DNA of 10,630 bases. Source: Euryarchaeota archaeon UBA19 (lineage in GTDB: Archaea; Thermoplasmatota; Poseidoniia; Poseidoniales; Thalassarchaeaceae). Numbering within the stretch: the first letter of the stretch is position 1; each line of letters opens with the position of its first letter. The notes under the pieces are model-generated. The model was not told where the DNA came from. It saw only the letters and a program-made list of their open reading frames with translations, and did not search any database. Positions 1 to 7,476 of this stretch are shown here, piece by piece. The DNA is taken from the NCBI GenBank assembly GCA_002502175.1, contig DAPQ01000037.1, forward strand, positions 1 to 10,630, in the 5' to 3' direction. The translations under genes were made by a program, and so were the position numbers.

Positions 1-683
1 CTCATAGCCGCAATTAGAGTGACTGCTAACTCTGGTAAAGAAGTCCCTAAGGCTACTAATGAAAGTCCAACAATCGCAGTAGGTATGTCGTATGTAGCCG
101 CTAGGCCGGTTGCACCATCTAGAAGGAAAATCGCCCCTTGCCAGATCATTACACCGCCTGCGATTGTTGCGAATATAGCCAGTAGTATATTGTCAGGAAG
201 CCAAGTTTCTTCTGGTTCCTCTGCATCGGCTTTCCCTTTAGAGGAAAGATAGGCATAGGTGTAGTAACTCACTAGCAAAATTAGCATTAATACACCTCCT
301 TCAAGAGGTATTGAGCCATAATAAACGAAGGCGGTTAGAAGGACAGTGGCTAGGATAACAGCAACAGAATCACGTCTTATCCCTGCCCCTGCCTCATCAC
401 CTGAACCAAGCATGCAAGCGGTACCAAGAACCAACATGACGTTGGCAACATTAGAGCCCAAGACTCCTCCAACAGCAATATCTGGCTCATTTTGAGCAAC
501 TGCCTCAATTGCTACAGCTAATTCAGGGAGAGATGTTCCGATTGCAACAATGGTGAATCCGACCAATAATGGAGGAACTCGTAGTCGATATGCTATTTGC
601 ACTGCACCCTGAACAACCCCCTCACCACCGGCCATCAATAAGACGAATCCAATTAGGACCAGAATTGGGTCGGAGTCTAGCAT
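1..683 (-). CDS. Na+/Ca2+ exchanger-family (CaCA) antiporter, partial (C-terminal part off the left edge)
   Basis: Integral membrane cation antiporter of the CaCA superfamily, YrbG-like, which in known members exchanges Ca2+ for Na+ or H+ across the cytoplasmic membrane. I read 227 codons on the minus strand before the window edge. Both signature alpha-repeats are visible: GTSLPELAV at residues 49-57 with GSNVAN at 76-81, and a second GTSLPELAV at 213-221. The acidic residue and polar residues in these repeats form the cation site in the family. Hydrophobic segments lie at about 5-30, 37-60, 72-93, 107-147 and 166-190, and the acidic stretch around 152-160 is a loop. The usual length is about 300-360 residues, so roughly a third is missing. 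The start is ATG at 683; an in-frame GTG at 692 is possible. It follows the E1 gene by about 40-50 nt and may be co-transcribed with it, though no functional link is evident. The family call is firm; the ion specificity is not. Confidence 0.9.
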   Translation of the reverse strand, partial: MLDSDPILVLIGFVLLMAGGEGVVQGAVQIAYRLRVPPLLVGFTIVAIGTSLPELAVAIEAVAQNEPDIAVGGVLGSNVANVMLVLGTACMLGSGDEAGAGIRRDSVAVILATVLLTAFVYYGSIPLEGGVLMLILLVSYYTYAYLSSKGKADAEEPEETWLPDNILLAIFATIAGGVMIWQGAIFLLDGATGLAATYDIPTAIVGLSLVALGTSLPELAVTLIAAM

Positions 684-732
684 CTCTACCACGCCTAGTG
701 CGCCCCGCTCATGATGTTTGAGTCCATCTATC

Positions 733-3594
733 TCATTCGCACATTCTTCTGATGTGTCTGACTACTAGGTCGGATGTGGGGATGGTGTGGTCTTCCAAAG
801 GGGGTGAGAATGGCACAGGAGTATCTAATGCCCCTATTACCACTGGCGCGTTTTCTAGGTTCCAGAATGCTTCTTCTAGGATTCTACTACTAACTGTATG
901 TCCAAGGCCACCGGTGTATTGCGCCTCTTGCAGAACAATCAGACGCCCGGTCCTCCGAACTGAATCGATACAGGTTTGTGCATCAAATGGTAATATTGTC
1001 CGTAAATCAACAATTTCGGCTTCAATTCCCCGTTTTGTCGCTGTTTCAGCCGCTTCTAAAGCAACATGAACCATTGCGCCCCATGTTACGATTGTAACAT
1101 CTTTACCACCTCGTACAACTCTAGCCTTGCCTATGCTATTCTCACCATTGGCAAGGCGTTGATGAACTGAATTTGTGTCAACAATCTGGTTAATCGAATG
1201 TCCCCAGCCAGTTTTTCCTCCACGTAATCCATAGAGTCCTATGTGCTCAAGGTACACAACAGGGTCGTTCAAGGCGTGCGATTCAACCAATAGATCGTAC
1301 GCATCTTGGGGAGTAGAGGGGAATACGATTACCAAACCAGGGTCATTTGCAAACCATGATTCAATCATATTTGCATGGAAGGGTCCACTACGGGTTTTTG
1401 CTCCGAGTGGAATCCTGACCGTAAGTGGGACTTCGGCTCCCCATCGCCATCTAAGTTGGGCTGCGTTATTGATGAGTGGATTCATCGCTAAGGCGGCAAA
1501 TCCTCCGAATTGGATTTCCGCTAAAGGCCGCATACCTCCTAGGGCAGCTCCTGTTGCCGAATGAATGATTATCGCTTCAGACAAAGGCATGTCGAGTAAT
1601 TTGTCAGAATGCCCTCTTGCTTTCAATGGGAGATTCATTCCGAACGCTCCAGCGACTTCCATATCTTCTCCCATGAAGACAATAGAATCTCCATATTTGT
1701 CGGCAAGGCTGACCATTCCATTCTGTATTGCCTTGCTGTATGTCCATGAGTTTGCAGCGTCCGAGAATTCGATGCCTACCTCACCAATCGATACGGGGCT
1801 ATCTCCTCCAGAGAGGCTTACTCCGAAGCGGTCGAATTGTTCGGAATGAGTTGAAGCATCGTGAAGTGATGTTATGCCTTTGGTAACCGAATTACCTTCT
1901 GGCCATGCTGTATCTTCCATTTCCTTACGAGCGGCATCTACCAGTGCTTGTTCCTCTGCTTCCATTTTGCTAAGTTTATTCTCGCTGACACCTAATCTAA
2001 CCAATAAATCGCGATGGTTAGGAAGGGGGTCTTTTTCTGACCAATATGTAAGCAACTCCCGGTCCACATAACCCGGAGGGTTTCCACTTGCTGCTCCCAA
2101 ATATAGGTCATCGTGATGATGTGCGTGGCCACAACCTCGCATTGTCTCAACATGGATTAGAGTTGGGCCGCCTCCATCGAGGGCAAATTCCCTAGCAACT
2201 GCAGTTGATGTGTGAAATTCTGCAGGGTCAGAGCCATCTATGCTCCAAGATGGAATACCCATCGAGTGACCCTTGTCTCCGAAGGTTTCAGCACCAGATT
2301 GACCAACAGTGAAAGTATCAAGCGCAATCTGATTATTTTGAATCATGAAGGAAATTGGTAGGCCCCTTGCACCAGCTAGATTCATGGCCTCCCAAAATTC
2401 TCCACTACTGCTACAACCCTCACCTACTGGTGCTAGATGAAAACGAGGTCTTGCAAGCCTATTTGCCGCTAGTGCGACACCGGTAGCTGTCGCACTAGCT
2501 ATCGGTAATGGAGCGGTTGGCGGTAGTACTCTCTTGTGCCAATTACCAACGTGTAAGTCCCTGCCACCAGCAGAATCAACCCCTCCATCCATGTAGGAAT
2601 CAGCCTTGCCCATCTGTGCGTTGAAAATTTCTAGAGGAGTCTGACCCATTGAGAGAGCTAAACCTACGTCTCGAATCATGGGAGCAACTACGTCTGCATC
2701 TGCAATCGAATCTTCGCTGAGATCAATCGCCCGAGCCATTGAGGTGGCGCATGCCACTACACCTTCTTGCCAAGTAGAGCGGAATCCTTTACCTCCAAAT
2801 TGGCTTCCATCAGGTGTTTTTACTCCATTCATGAACAAGTCTTTCAGATGCTCATCTAAAGCACGAGTTCGATGCATCCATCTCTGCCACTCAAATCGGT
2901 CATCGACAGTTATCGAAGCGGTATATGCGATTCTACGTAGACATAGAGCAACGTCCCTCATCATGCGTACTGCGCGCCTGTCTAGATAGGCGCTACCCGA
3001 TCTGCGAGGAATTATCTCTTGAGTCGCAAGAGTTGCTAATCCTGGTTCGTATATTCTTTCAGTCAACCTTTTTTCAAATGAGTCGCAGAATGATTCACAA
3101 AATTCGTGAAAACTATTACCATTGAATCGTTCAGGCGGGTTCAGCGAATTCCAACACTCAAAGGCAGACTCTACATGTCCATCGTGCCTTTCAACAAGAA
3201 ACCTCATCAATTCCGACCTAGCAGTTTCTTGCGGTAAAGTAGAGGAGAAATCCAAAGGAGCCTTTGGCCTCCACCCAGCTCCCCAAAGAGGGGGTAAATC
3301 TTGTTGACTGATAGGGCCGGATTTTTTCTCTTCCGAGCCTACCCCTGGTTCATCGGAATTCCTTAGGTCCGCTTCACTTTGTAATTCCTCCATCGAAGTG
3401 TCGAATGGCCTTTCCCATACCTCTGCCTGTTGTTTTCTACCTCTTCCACTATCGGAGCGGTTCAGAGTCACTCTGATTCTAGTGTTACAAGATGTACACT
3501 TACGATCTAGTCTTGTTGTGGCCTTATCTCTTGATTTCCAAGTCTGGTGTGTGCTGCAAGAGGGGCAACGCCATATCCCTCGTCGCCCAGTCAT
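733..3594 (-). CDS. Zinc ribbon - 2-oxoacid dehydrogenase E1 alpha/beta fusion
   Basis: Thiamine diphosphate (TPP)-dependent E1 component of a pyruvate, branched-chain 2-oxoacid or acetoin dehydrogenase type complex; it would decarboxylate a 2-oxoacid and pass the acyl group to a lipoyl E2. From the ATG at 3594 it is 953 residues. Residues 1-45 are a zinc ribbon with CPSC (C10, C13) and CTSC (C33, C36). A polar linker (about 50-95) and an unfamiliar region (about 100-205) follow. E1alpha covers about 205-540: the TPP/metal motif begins GEG at 391 and ends NNQ at 420-422, and a GHAHHHDD loop lies at 489-496. E1beta covers about 600-950, with the GED motif at 642-644 and a transketolase C-terminal domain from about 825. 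Most E1 enzymes have separate subunits. An in-frame TTG at 3612 would add six residues; I prefer the ATG because it leads straight into the zinc ribbon. No E2, E3 or lipoylation gene is in the window, so the substrate cannot be told. Confidence 0.9.
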   Translation of the reverse strand: MTGRRGIWRCPSCSTHQTWKSRDKATTRLDRKCTSCNTRIRVTLNRSDSGRGRKQQAEVWERPFDTSMEELQSEADLRNSDEPGVGSEEKKSGPISQQDLPPLWGAGWRPKAPLDFSSTLPQETARSELMRFLVERHDGHVESAFECWNSLNPPERFNGNSFHEFCESFCDSFEKRLTERIYEPGLATLATQEIIPRRSGSAYLDRRAVRMMRDVALCLRRIAYTASITVDDRFEWQRWMHRTRALDEHLKDLFMNGVKTPDGSQFGGKGFRSTWQEGVVACATSMARAIDLSEDSIADADVVAPMIRDVGLALSMGQTPLEIFNAQMGKADSYMDGGVDSAGGRDLHVGNWHKRVLPPTAPLPIASATATGVALAANRLARPRFHLAPVGEGCSSSGEFWEAMNLAGARGLPISFMIQNNQIALDTFTVGQSGAETFGDKGHSMGIPSWSIDGSDPAEFHTSTAVAREFALDGGGPTLIHVETMRGCGHAHHHDDLYLGAASGNPPGYVDRELLTYWSEKDPLPNHRDLLVRLGVSENKLSKMEAEEQALVDAARKEMEDTAWPEGNSVTKGITSLHDASTHSEQFDRFGVSLSGGDSPVSIGEVGIEFSDAANSWTYSKAIQNGMVSLADKYGDSIVFMGEDMEVAGAFGMNLPLKARGHSDKLLDMPLSEAIIIHSATGAALGGMRPLAEIQFGGFAALAMNPLINNAAQLRWRWGAEVPLTVRIPLGAKTRSGPFHANMIESWFANDPGLVIVFPSTPQDAYDLLVESHALNDPVVYLEHIGLYGLRGGKTGWGHSINQIVDTNSVHQRLANGENSIGKARVVRGGKDVTIVTWGAMVHVALEAAETATKRGIEAEIVDLRTILPFDAQTCIDSVRRTGRLIVLQEAQYTGGLGHTVSSRILEEAFWNLENAPVVIGALDTPVPFSPPLEDHTIPTSDLVVRHIRRMCE

Positions 3595-3855
3595 GGTTAG
3601 TCGCGGTATCAACTAGTACAACAAAGAATCGCTGTATTACTCACGATTACACCACTAAAGGTGAATCCCTCTATCAATTTAGATGTCATTTTGGAGAATT
3701 AATGCTCAAAAATACCACAATTAAAGATTAACACAGTAATAAATACACCACAATTATAGTAAAAATATTGCTGATTATTGCATAATTTTACATAATTATT
3801 TGAATTACCACAATTAAGCGAATAACAGAGGGCGATTACACCACAATTAACCAAA
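3595..3855. other. AT-rich intergenic region upstream of the E1 gene
   Basis: This 261-nt gap between the moeZ-like gene and the E1 gene is markedly richer in A and T than its surroundings and is the longest non-coding stretch in the window. It must hold the E1 promoter, and the end of the preceding transcript unless the two are co-transcribed. I see no convincing Shine-Dalgarno sequence before the E1 ATG. A weak TATA-like TAATACA (minus strand, about 3634-3640) lies about 40 nt upstream of it. Most of the gap is occupied by the ordered repeat array listed separately. No RNA gene or convincing ORF is visible. Confidence 0.7.
3617..3849. repeat. Array of paired short repeats (ACCACAATTA family)
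   Basis: Four exact copies of ACCACAATTA lie at 3714-3723, 3747-3756, 3807-3816 and 3840-3849. They alternate between two forms: TACCACAATTAA (copies 1 and 3) and TACACCACAATTA (copies 2 and 4). Members of a pair start 33 nt apart and the two pairs are offset by exactly 93 nt. A degenerate third pair lies nearer the E1 gene: TACAACAAAG at 3617-3626 and TACACCACTAAAG at 3648-3660, again 33 nt apart. The 12-mer CGATTACACCAC is exact at 3644-3655 and 3833-3844. The sequence therefore shows three units with a period of about 93-96 nt. They could be operator sites placed about three helical turns apart, or a decaying tandem duplication. The sequence alone does not say which. Confidence 0.8.
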
Positions 3856-5031
3856 TTAATACTTTGGAACTGTAGAATCAATCTGATCCGACCAAAGATG
3901 GATACCGCCAACCATATTCCAAACCCTAGATCTGTCCCACCCAGAATGCCCCAACCATCGGGCTACAGCATCCGAACGACCACCAGTTCTGCAGTAAACA
4001 ACCAAATCACAATCTTTTGGCAAATCTTCAGATTTTGCAGGAACTGCAATGTGTTCAATTCGCAAGTCGGTACCTGGTAAACTGACAATCGCTTCCTCAT
4101 TTGCCCTTCTGACATCCAATAGGAAGGGATTCCAACCCTTAGTGCGTCTTTCTACAAATTCGGCAGGGGTAATTTCTAGCACCTGTCCAATTGGAGGTTC
4201 TTTCCTAATCTCTTGACTTTGGCAAGCTTCGATTATCAATTGCTCGGACATTTCCGTGACAGGTTCTCTTCCTGGTAATTTGTCAAATTTTAACGAACGA
4301 GTTTTCATTGATTTTGTATCAATAACCATTAATTGTCCAGACAACGAATCACCAACACCTAGCAATAATTTGATTGCTTCAGCAGATTGTATGCCACCAA
4401 CAATACCAGGTAGAACGCCCAATACTCCTGCCTCGGCGCAATTTGGCGCTAATTCAGGAGGTGGTGCATTCGGAAACAAATCTCGATAATTTGGGCCACC
4501 ATCGTAATTGAAGACTGTAACTTGGCCTTCGAATCTATGAATGCTGCCGAAAACCCACGGTTTCCCCAGAATCTCACACGCATCATTGATTGTATATCTA
4601 GTGGGGAAATTGTCAGTGCCATCAATTACCATATCCCAATCAGAGAGTAAATCCAAGGCATTATTCACATCTAGCCTAGTATTATGTTCAACGACTTCAA
4701 TTTCCGGATTTAACTCTCGAATTCGATTAGCTGCTGACTCAACCTTTAGTGAACCAACAGCCGATGTAGAATGAATTACTTGTCTTTGAAGATTAGTAAT
4801 GTCGACTTTATCGTCATCGATTATTCCAATCTTACCGACCCCTGCCGCAGCTAAATATAGCAAAGTTGGAGACCCTAATCCACCAGCCCCAACCACAATT
4901 ACAGAGGATTTTTTCAACTTCTTTTGGCCCTCTTCACCCATCTCTGGAAGAATCAAATGACGCGCGTATCTAGCGCGCTCCTCTGGGCTCAATTGCTCGT
5001 CCACGGGTCTGAGAGAACACAACTCATTCAT
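3856..5031 (-). CDS. moeZ: MoeB/ThiF-type adenylyltransferase fused to rhodanese (MoeZ-like sulfurtransferase)
   Basis: E1-like enzyme that adenylates the C-terminal glycine of a ubiquitin-like sulfur carrier protein and, through its rhodanese domain, can supply the sulfur; relatives serve molybdopterin, thiamine, tRNA thiolation or cysteine synthesis. Counting from the ATG at 5031 (391 residues), the nucleotide-binding GAGGLGS is at 48-54, NLQRQ at 80-84, DGTDN at 137-141 and the thioester-type cysteine in CAEAGVLG at C198. The C-terminal rhodanese domain (about 290-391) has the active-site loop CRTGGRS with C347. The zinc CxxC pairs of E. coli MoeB are absent (NYRDLFP replaces CYRC-type sequence), as I recall for mycobacterial MoeZ. 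An in-frame TTG at 5106 would overlap the preceding gene by 50 nt; the ATG leaves a 25-nt gap and gives the normal N-terminus. No sulfur carrier gene is visible, so the pathway is open. Confidence 0.88.
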   Translation of the reverse strand: MNELCSLRPVDEQLSPEERARYARHLILPEMGEEGQKKLKKSSVIVVGAGGLGSPTLLYLAAAGVGKIGIIDDDKVDITNLQRQVIHSTSAVGSLKVESAANRIRELNPEIEVVEHNTRLDVNNALDLLSDWDMVIDGTDNFPTRYTINDACEILGKPWVFGSIHRFEGQVTVFNYDGGPNYRDLFPNAPPPELAPNCAEAGVLGVLPGIVGGIQSAEAIKLLLGVGDSLSGQLMVIDTKSMKTRSLKFDKLPGREPVTEMSEQLIIEACQSQEIRKEPPIGQVLEITPAEFVERRTKGWNPFLLDVRRANEEAIVSLPGTDLRIEHIAVPAKSEDLPKDCDLVVYCRTGGRSDAVARWLGHSGWDRSRVWNMVGGIHLWSDQIDSTVPKY

Positions 5032-5056
5032 TTTGCCTTCGGCTTGCACCGCAGAC

Positions 5057-5470
5057 TCAGAAGGCACCTGATAAGTAGAGTCTAACAAATGCAACAGTGA
5101 ATCCAAGTCGCCCCCATATACGTGTCAATACCTGTGCATTTTCGGATGAAATATCCCTACGGAACAACAGATTCCAAAGTCTTCGCACAAAATTTTGGTC
5201 TAATGGGTCATCAGGTCTTGGGATTCCTTTGAAGTGTCTTTCCAAATCAGAGAGAATACAAAATCGACCACGGAAAAACCAGAGTATTTCTGTGGCGGCA
5301 TATAGAATGACAACTCCCCACCACATCCACTGATACGGACCTAACCAAAGTACAGCACACCAGAGTGTAACCACCGTGTGAGAGAGATAGAGCAAATCTC
5401 CTATCCGGTGAGATAGCCAACTTCTTTCCTGCCAGTCTTCTCGATTGCTGAAAACACCGAATTCAACCAT
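5057..5470 (-). CDS. Small membrane protein of unknown function
   Basis: A 137-residue protein I do not recognise with confidence. Hydrophobic, probably membrane-spanning segments lie at about 26-44, 48-66 and 116-134; the aromatic-rich part around 42-66 (QWMWW, ILWFF) suggests interfacial packing. Between them is a charged, presumably cytoplasmic stretch with CILSDLERHF at 71-80 followed by a Pro/Asp-rich loop. The membrane pair followed by a Cys-x-Leu-x-x-Leu-Glu signature is reminiscent of DUF2784-type proteins, but this is a weak resemblance recalled from memory. The start is ATG at 5470, 9 nt after the trxB stop, and the gene ends 25 nt before the moeZ-like ATG, so it sits inside the presumed operon and is probably co-translated. 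Its compact placement supports it being a real gene. Confidence 0.75.
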   Translation of the reverse strand: MVEFGVFSNREDWQERSWLSHRIGDLLYLSHTVVTLWCAVLWLGPYQWMWWGVVILYAATEILWFFRGRFCILSDLERHFKGIPRPDDPLDQNFVRRLWNLLFRRDISSENAQVLTRIWGRLGFTVAFVRLYLSGAF

Positions 5471-5479
5471 TCTGTCACT

Positions 5480-6409
5480 TCAGTGTTGATCCTCTAACCA
5501 TCGCTCAGCATCGATTGCGGCTTGACAACCCATTCCAGCGGCAGTAATTGCCTGTCTGTATCTTGTATCTACAACATCTCCAGCCGCGAATACTCCCGGA
5601 ATGCTAGTCATTGTGTGTTCCTTTGGAATAATGTATCCAGAATCATCGGTTTCAATTTGATCATCAAGGAATGTCGTAATTGGTTTATGTCCTATTGCGA
5701 TGAAAGCTCCAGTACATGAAATCTCTTCAGTTGAACCGTCGCGAGGATCTTCCAATACTGCTCCAGTGAGCCCTTTTTCGTCAGAAAGCCACTTTTTCAC
5801 GGAGCGGAAAGTCTTGATCTCAATCTTTGGATGATTCGCCGCTCTGTCATACATCACTTTTGAGGCGCGGAATACATCTCTTCGGTGGATGATTGTAACC
5901 TTGCTAGCAAATCTAGTCAGGAAAGTGGCTTCTTCCATTGCTGAGTCTCCACCCCCTACAACGATAATTTCCTCATCTCGGAAAAATGCCCCATCACAGG
6001 TTGCGCAGGTGCTGATTCCTCGCCCCTTCTGTGCATCTTCACCTTCTGCGCCTAACCAAATCGCCTCTGCCCCAGTGCAGATAATCAAAGTCTCAGCAAG
6101 AAATTCTTCTCCTTCAACCCAGACTTTGAATGGCCTCTCGCTGACATCGACTTTCTCGACGTTTTTATCATGGACCTCAAGGCCAAATCTTTCGGCTTGT
6201 TCTCTAAGTTGCATCATCATTTCTGGCCCACCTATACCTTGTGGATAACCAGGAAAATTTTCGATATCAGAAGTAAGCATTAGCTGACCTCCTGATGCAT
6301 ATCCAGCGAACATCAAAGGCTCCAGCATTGCTCTAGCGGAATATAGGCCAGCAGTGTATCCTGCGGGGCCTGAACCGATGATGATTGTATTGCGGACCTT
6401 GTCGGACAT
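5480..6409 (-). CDS. trxB: Thioredoxin reductase (NADPH, FAD-dependent)
   Basis: Flavoprotein that passes electrons from NADPH through FAD and a redox disulfide to thioredoxin-like proteins in the cytoplasm. Numbered from the ATG at 6409 (309 residues), the FAD-binding GSGPAG is at about 12-17, the redox-active CATC at 135-138, the NADPH-domain GGGDSA at 152-157, an HRR motif (175-177) that favours the NADPH 2'-phosphate, and the second FAD motif AGDV near 276-279. This matches low-molecular-weight TrxB in order and length. An in-frame ATG at 6442 would add 11 residues; I prefer 6409 because GGGAG precedes it at 6415-6419 with a 5-nt gap and the family usually starts just before the FAD motif. 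It follows ribH in a flavin-biosynthesis cluster, which fits its need for FAD. A divergent role, such as a ferredoxin- or thioredoxin-like partner reductase, cannot be excluded. Confidence 0.93.
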   Translation of the reverse strand: MSDKVRNTIIIGSGPAGYTAGLYSARAMLEPLMFAGYASGGQLMLTSDIENFPGYPQGIGGPEMMMQLREQAERFGLEVHDKNVEKVDVSERPFKVWVEGEEFLAETLIICTGAEAIWLGAEGEDAQKGRGISTCATCDGAFFRDEEIIVVGGGDSAMEEATFLTRFASKVTIIHRRDVFRASKVMYDRAANHPKIEIKTFRSVKKWLSDEKGLTGAVLEDPRDGSTEEISCTGAFIAIGHKPITTFLDDQIETDDSGYIIPKEHTMTSIPGVFAAGDVVDTRYRQAITAAGMGCQAAIDAERWLEDQH

Positions 6410-6479
6410 AGGTTCTCCCAATGTCCGGTATTCTTTGAACATTGACTCTCAAACTTGACTGATATTTGCCTGAATGACA

Positions 6480-6875
6480 TCAGTTATTCATCGAAATTAC
6501 AGCGCCTACTGCGGCACGAGCGTGAGGTTCAAGCCGCGGCTCAATATGTTCTGGCTCGGCTCCGGGTCCAATAATTCCCAAACCTATTGGCTTGTCGTGC
6601 TTGATTTGTAGGTCGATTATTGCACGGGTAACAGATTGCCCCATAACTAACCCGTGTTGAGTCTCTCCACGCTCGATAATACCCAGTGTAATCGCACCAT
6701 CCACATCCTCTCGTAGGAGAAGTCTTTCCAAAGCGAGAGGTGCTTCCATAGATCCTGGAACCCAAACAACATCTGTTAATTCCGAATTCATCATAGATGC
6801 TTCATCACGGGCAAATTCTAGCATTTTTTCGACTTCTTCTTTGTGAAAAGAACCGCAGACTGCAACTATTCTCAT
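6480..6875 (-). CDS. ribH: 6,7-dimethyl-8-ribityllumazine synthase
   Basis: Condenses 5-amino-6-ribitylamino-uracil with 3,4-dihydroxy-2-butanone 4-phosphate to give lumazine, the penultimate step to riboflavin, in the cytoplasm; family members assemble into pentamers or 60-meric shells. The 131-residue product has the substrate-binding PGSMEAP at 40-46 and the RGETQH signature at 69-74, whose His74 matches the catalytic histidine of the family; GIIGPG at 101-106 is in the position of the phosphate-binding loop. It is shorter at the N-terminus than most bacterial RibH (about 150-160), similar to short archaeal forms. Its ATG overlaps the ribE stop by 4 nt (ATGA), indicating translational coupling, and a strong Shine-Dalgarno lies 6 nt upstream inside ribE. 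It works directly with the adjacent RibE and RibB. Confidence 0.93.
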   Translation of the reverse strand: MRIVAVCGSFHKEEVEKMLEFARDEASMMNSELTDVVWVPGSMEAPLALERLLLREDVDGAITLGIIERGETQHGLVMGQSVTRAIIDLQIKHDKPIGLGIIGPGAEPEHIEPRLEPHARAAVGAVISMNN

Positions 6876-7474
6876 CTCTCTCCCTCCATGCTTCGAATCG
6901 TGTCTACTACAGCTTGGGTTCTGGAGTCCACTTCAATATTCACTAAGTCACCCTCAGTCTTCGCTCCGATTGTGGTAATCCTCAGAGTTTCCGGGATAAT
7001 ATGTAGATTAAATCCCTCAGATTGTACTTCTCCAACCGTCAAGGACATACCATCAACTGCAACATATCCCTTCTCGAGAATGTATGGTTTGGTATCGGCT
7101 TGATGTTCAATTAGTAGGTCGATTCCTTCACCTTTCTGAGTTCTTTGCAGAATTCTCGCAGTGGACATAATGTGGCCAGAAAGAATGTGCCCTCCTAATT
7201 CGTCACCCATTCGTAGAGATCTCTCAATATTCACTCGACTACCCTGCTCGAGCAGGCCCATTGTGGTACGCTCCAAGGTTTCAGGTATTGCTTCAAAACG
7301 AACATGGCCATCTATTGCAGAAACTACTGTCATACAAACGCCATCTATTGCCACGCTTGCACCTATTTCTAAATCATCATCATAACCACTTAGGTCAACA
7401 ACAATCGAGCGGACCTCTTCTCCCTGCTCGGTTGCCACAACCTCGCAAGACGCAGCCACAATGCCTGTGAACAT
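6872..7474 (-). CDS. ribE: Riboflavin synthase, bacterial-type (alpha subunit)
   Basis: Dismutates two lumazine molecules into riboflavin and the pyrimidine that RibH reuses. The 200-residue product begins with the canonical MFTGIV and contains two tandem lumazine-binding barrels: residues 1-97 (IDGVCMTV, IPETLERTTMG) and 98-195 (GHIMSTA, VDGMSLTVGEV, IPETLRITTIG, DSRTQAVVDT). Cys48 sits where the functional cysteine of E. coli RibE lies, and GGHILSGHIM at 94-103 carries the conserved histidines. Start: ATG at 7474, with GGAGGA 6 nt upstream, rather than the in-frame TTG at 7480, which abuts that site. It begins 2 nt after the ribL stop and overlaps ribH by 4 nt. Most characterised archaea instead use an unrelated riboflavin synthase derived from the lumazine synthase fold, so this gene looks acquired from bacteria (inference). 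Confidence 0.95.
   Translation of the reverse strand: MFTGIVAASCEVVATEQGEEVRSIVVDLSGYDDDLEIGASVAIDGVCMTVVSAIDGHVRFEAIPETLERTTMGLLEQGSRVNIERSLRMGDELGGHILSGHIMSTARILQRTQKGEGIDLLIEHQADTKPYILEKGYVAVDGMSLTVGEVQSEGFNLHIIPETLRITTIGAKTEGDLVNIEVDSRTQAVVDTIRSMEGER
6882..6887 (-). promoter_or_regulatory. Ribosome binding site of ribH
   Basis: GGAGGG on the minus strand, 6 nt before the ribH ATG and lying within the last codons of ribE. With the ATGA overlap it shows that ribH is translated by re-initiation or internal initiation on the ribE message. Confidence 0.75.
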
Positions 7475-7476
7475 TC

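Noticed and set aside
19..252. Plus-strand open frame of 77 codons at the left edge
   Set aside because: It is antisense to the antiporter, whose alpha-repeat motifs are read on the minus strand.
752..3307. Several plus-strand open frames opposite the E1 gene
   Set aside because: They lie antisense to a gene with clear E1 motifs over its full length, and their translations look like low-information shadows with no recognisable motif.
3595..3612. TTG start for the E1 gene at 3612
   Set aside because: The ATG at 3594 gives a clean zinc ribbon N-terminus; the extra six residues have no support.
3617..3849. CRISPR array
   Set aside because: The repeats are only 10-13 nt, spacings alternate between 33 and about 60 nt, and no cas gene is present.
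3699..3911. Minus-strand open frame of 70 codons with a recurring Asn-Cys-Gly tripeptide across the repeat array
   Set aside because: It overlaps the 3' end of the moeZ-like gene by 56 nt in another frame. The tripeptide is simply the translation of the TAATTGTGGT repeats, and the composition is that of translated AT-rich spacer. Kept only as a remark that repeat spacings are multiples of three.
5032..5106. TTG start for the moeZ-like gene at 5106
   Set aside because: It would overlap the preceding gene by 50 nt and add 25 residues not typical of the family; the ATG at 5031 fits better.
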